Shown: positions 61,956 to 64,000 of the stretch, piece by piece
Layout: every line of letters starts with the position of its first letter
How positions within the stretch are numbered: position 1 is the stretch's first letter
Source: Marinoscillum sp049115815
GTDB lineage: Bacteria > Bacteroidota > Bacteroidia > Cytophagales > Cyclobacteriaceae
Reading direction: 5' to 3'
Length of the DNA: 64,000 nt
Assembly: GCA_049115815.1 (NCBI GenBank)
Contig: JAGDZO010000025.1
Coordinates: forward strand, 55,446-119,445
Position numbers and translations under genes: made by a program
Notes under the pieces: model-generated
Told to the model about the DNA's origin: nothing
Databases searched by the model: none
Seen by the model: only the letters and a program-made list of their open reading frames with translations

Positions 61956-63116
61956 TCAATCTGCATCAACGATCCTCAAATTTCTAAAGTAAATGGCTAT
62001 CGAGGATTGTCCATCTCCATATCCTCCCCCTGGAATGATTTTTACACCATCAATATTATCAGAGGTGGGTGATGCTGTCGTCTCATCACCAGATGCCCAA
62101 AAAGTTGCAACGCGACCAAGATCAAGCGCATCAAAAGTAATAGTTTGCCAAGTGTTAGCCTCAGTAATATAGCCTTGATATCCAATATAGAATCCGCCAC
62201 CATCATGGTTGAAACGATGGACTTCATTATTGACTAGACTTAGATCGATTAGATATCCTTTAGTAGCATCTGCATTGAATATTCCGGTTTTGGATTTAAA
62301 ATCATCGAAGTTGATATTCGGATCTGTAGTATCATCATAGTAGGCGTCTATCTGTATGACTTTTTTACCTTGAGTCAAACCATTGAGTTCGGCATTCACT
62401 TGCGGAAGAGAGTCTATCAAAGAGGTTCTGAAGGTTGATTCAAAATCTAAAATAATATGGCTCCAACCATCTGTACCCCAGTCTCCAGGTTGCTTAGTCA
62501 CTTTCATTGCTTTCCCGGCATAGATCAATTCAGGATCAGGATCAGGATTATCAGCGCCCGTTTCTACGGTAAATTGGCTGCCTACATTTTCGTGTGAAGC
62601 AACATCGTCTAGATTACCTGTAACATTGAAAGACACAATGCTTCTACCTGCATCCCAATAATCAGGATCAATCGAAGCAAGGGTCGTTGAGGAAATAGTG
62701 GATCCAGCAAAATCCGCAATGAGGAACCCTAAATCACCGACCACATTCACAGAAATACCTGCAGCAGAGGTAGAAACTCCCGTTGCGTCCTCTACAGAAA
62801 ATACCAAATCAAAATCACCATTACTTCCAGAGCTATATTCATATACAAATGAATCTGAATTCTCAGTGCCGGTATACGTTTTAATGTTTGCTCCATCCAA
62901 ATTAATACTGCTTAATCCTGCTTCGGCTTCTACATTGATCGTAAAAACCAAGGCTCCTCCTACTAGTACCTCTGTGCTCTCCGGGACAACTACGGATATC
63001 GTAGGAGCTGCAAGTTCTACTTCTGGACTGCCGTCTTCATCTCCGCAAGAAACAATTGAAATCATTCCTAATACGGCAATAATTGCTAGTGTTTGTCTAA
63101 ATAACCTTGTAACCAT
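61956..63116 (-). CDS. Surface glycan-binding-like lipoprotein
   Basis: This 386-residue protein has a lipoprotein signal (TLAIIAVLGMISIVSC). Residues about 30-130 form an Ig-like PKD/cadherin-type domain (ISVVVPESTEVLVGGALVF). Residues about 130-386 form a jelly-roll domain (LIADFAGSTISSTT, YAGKAMKVTKQPGDWGTDGW, FYIGYQGYITEANTWQTITF, IYFRNLRIVDAD), typical of surface glycan-binding proteins and galactose-binding-like CBMs. It lies upstream of the HTCS, separated by a terminator, and is a likely outer binder for beta-1,4-galactan. The family is not exactly named; role inferred. Confidence 0.75.
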   Translation of the reverse strand: MVTRLFRQTLAIIAVLGMISIVSCGDEDGSPEVELAAPTISVVVPESTEVLVGGALVFTINVEAEAGLSSINLDGANIKTYTGTENSDSFVYEYSSGSNGDFDLVFSVEDATGVSTSAAGISVNVVGDLGFLIADFAGSTISSTTLASIDPDYWDAGRSIVSFNVTGNLDDVASHENVGSQFTVETGADNPDPDPELIYAGKAMKVTKQPGDWGTDGWSHIILDFESTFRTSLIDSLPQVNAELNGLTQGKKVIQIDAYYDDTTDPNINFDDFKSKTGIFNADATKGYLIDLSLVNNEVHRFNHDGGGFYIGYQGYITEANTWQTITFDALDLGRVATFWASGDETTASPTSDNIDGVKIIPGGGYGDGQSSIAIYFRNLRIVDAD

Positions 63117-63257
63117 TTTCGCTTTTCGTTTTGTTAATAATGATTACAAAGATTCAGTCAATGAGACGCTTTTGAGTCTGAAAAAATCATCAATTGAGGT
63201 AGGTGTTTTCTCATATGAGTCTGATTTTACCAAAACCTGCCTTCAATCTCTAGCTCT

Positions 63258-63968
63258 TCAGTCTTCACTATTCATTCCGTGTGACTGGATATAGTCTAAA
63301 AGTAGTTTGGGCCTATCTGTTTGTATGATGGACGCACCCTGAGATATTAACCAACCATAACTACCCTCAACATCATGAACAGCTCTTTCATCGTCATGAC
63401 CCGCATTAAACGTCGCCCACAAGGAATTAATCCAAACTCTTGAATTTAGGCTTTTGATCTTTTGAACAGCTTCCTCGTTTTCACCTTCATTATTAAAAAG
63501 GATCTCAAAAGCTACAGGACTTGTCTCTTTTGAATAACTATCGATTATATCTCTCCAGTTTTCCTCATCTAGTGAAACAATAGGCATAAAATGAATACCA
63601 TTTAAGGGTATTTCAAAATCATCCTGAAAGTCCTGATAGGTCTTCATCCATCCTTTGAACACTACATGACTCAGTAAGTCTTTTCTTTTTAGATACACAG
63701 TAATTGGATCGATATGACCATATACTTTATCCAAATTCAAAAGAATCTTTCCTTCCGCAACACTTAGCGCTTGTTCTAAAGTTGGAATCTTATGATTTGT
63801 GACCGCCTTCAATGGATCGATCAATCTAAGCTCCTTAAGTTCGGCCCAAGCCATTTCTTCTACCCTTCCCGAACCATTTGTTGTACGATCGATTGTATCG
63901 TCGTGCATCAGGATAAAAACACTGTCTTTGGTCATTCTAACATCTATCTCCACCATGTCAACATTCAT
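63258..63968 (-). CDS. GDPD-family protein lacking its N-terminal catalytic segment
   Basis: The ATG at 63968 gives 236 residues matching GDPD from the second metal site on: MVEIDVRMTKDSVFILMHDD with the EID and His ligands, then TIDRTTNGSGRVEEMAW and the barrel to ASIIQTDRPKLLLDY. The family's first segment (AHRG...PENS) should lie just upstream. The same frame continues only as HHCID before a TAA stop at 63984-63986, and no other frame restores it before the window edge. Either the gene is broken or the edge sequence diverges. It is close to the GDPD at 30.5-31.4 kb and 142 bases upstream of the SGBP gene. Confidence 0.7.
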   Translation of the reverse strand: MNVDMVEIDVRMTKDSVFILMHDDTIDRTTNGSGRVEEMAWAELKELRLIDPLKAVTNHKIPTLEQALSVAEGKILLNLDKVYGHIDPITVYLKRKDLLSHVVFKGWMKTYQDFQDDFEIPLNGIHFMPIVSLDEENWRDIIDSYSKETSPVAFEILFNNEGENEEAVQKIKSLNSRVWINSLWATFNAGHDDERAVHDVEGSYGWLISQGASIIQTDRPKLLLDYIQSHGMNSED

Positions 63969-64000
63969 ATCGATACAGTGATGTTACCCCAATGTTTAGG

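Overview
The window looks like chromosome of a free-living Bacteroidota, most likely a marine or soil Cytophagales. The evidence is two SusC/SusD pairs, two ECF sigma/FecR pairs, two hybrid two-component regulators (histidine kinase, receiver and AraC domain in one chain), type IX secretion (T9SS) C-terminal sorting domains, many lipoprotein signals, and TAnnTTTG-type promoter elements. The assignment rests on gene content only; no 16S or complete tRNA gene is present.

Layout. (1) 1-1.7 kb: a cut-off XRE/ImmA-type regulator, divergent from a DUF2188 gene and an LRAT-like gene, with operator-like inverted repeats between them. (2) 1.7-11.3 kb, all minus strand: a probable anti-phage operon made of an unrecognised 306-aa protein and an overlapping 183-aa four-helix membrane protein, then hsdM, hsdS, hsdR and a putAbiC-type abortive infection gene overlapping hsdR. 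(3) 11.4-17 kb: an outer-membrane protein, then a decayed mobile-element module (DnaC/IstB-like ATPase, replication-initiator-like protein, excisionase-like HTH, HhH mini-protein, two RteC-like proteins) rich in hairpins. It ends in two gene remnants: a DUF2490 C-terminus and a decayed tail-fibre-like C-terminus.

(4) 17.8-24.2 kb: an OmpH/Skp-like chaperone, a 126-bp MITE-like element, and a tightly overlapping operon encoding a CAP-domain/tail-fibre-like protein, a secreted glycerophosphodiesterase (GDPD) and a T9SS-sorted protein. Tandem 20-21 bp repeats upstream could be sites for the TPR/HTCS regulator at 24.7-27.7 kb. (5) 27.7-40.6 kb: an ECF sigma, FecR, SusC (with STN domain), SusD, L-domain lipoprotein, GDPD lipoprotein, PI-PLC/GDPD-like lipoprotein, alkaline phosphatase and DUF2490 protein. 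Together these look like a surface system that imports phosphodiesters (phospholipid head groups or teichoic-acid-like polymers) and strips them to polyol and phosphate.

(6) 41.0-46.8 kb, plus strand: a tRNA 3'-end fragment with its terminator, then ECF sigma, FecR, a TonB-dependent receptor and an Asp/Glu-rich lipoprotein. The sigma gene and the lipoprotein gene share a bipartite promoter motif (GGTAGGGTATTTT, 9 bases, CTGTAT), which suggests an autoregulated ECF regulon. (7) 47.3-63.1 kb: a beta-1,4-galactan utilisation locus with a surface-binding lipoprotein, HTCS, a 30-codon membrane mini-ORF coupled to SusC, SusD, GH53 galactanase, CE4 deacetylase, SGNH esterase and a clan GH-A glycosidase. 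The window ends in another GDPD gene whose 5' end is interrupted.

Most candidate novelty lies in the two-gene module ahead of the type I R-M system, the ECF promoter pair, the mini-ORF ahead of SusC, the phosphodiester locus and the structured DNA elements of the mobile-element remnant.
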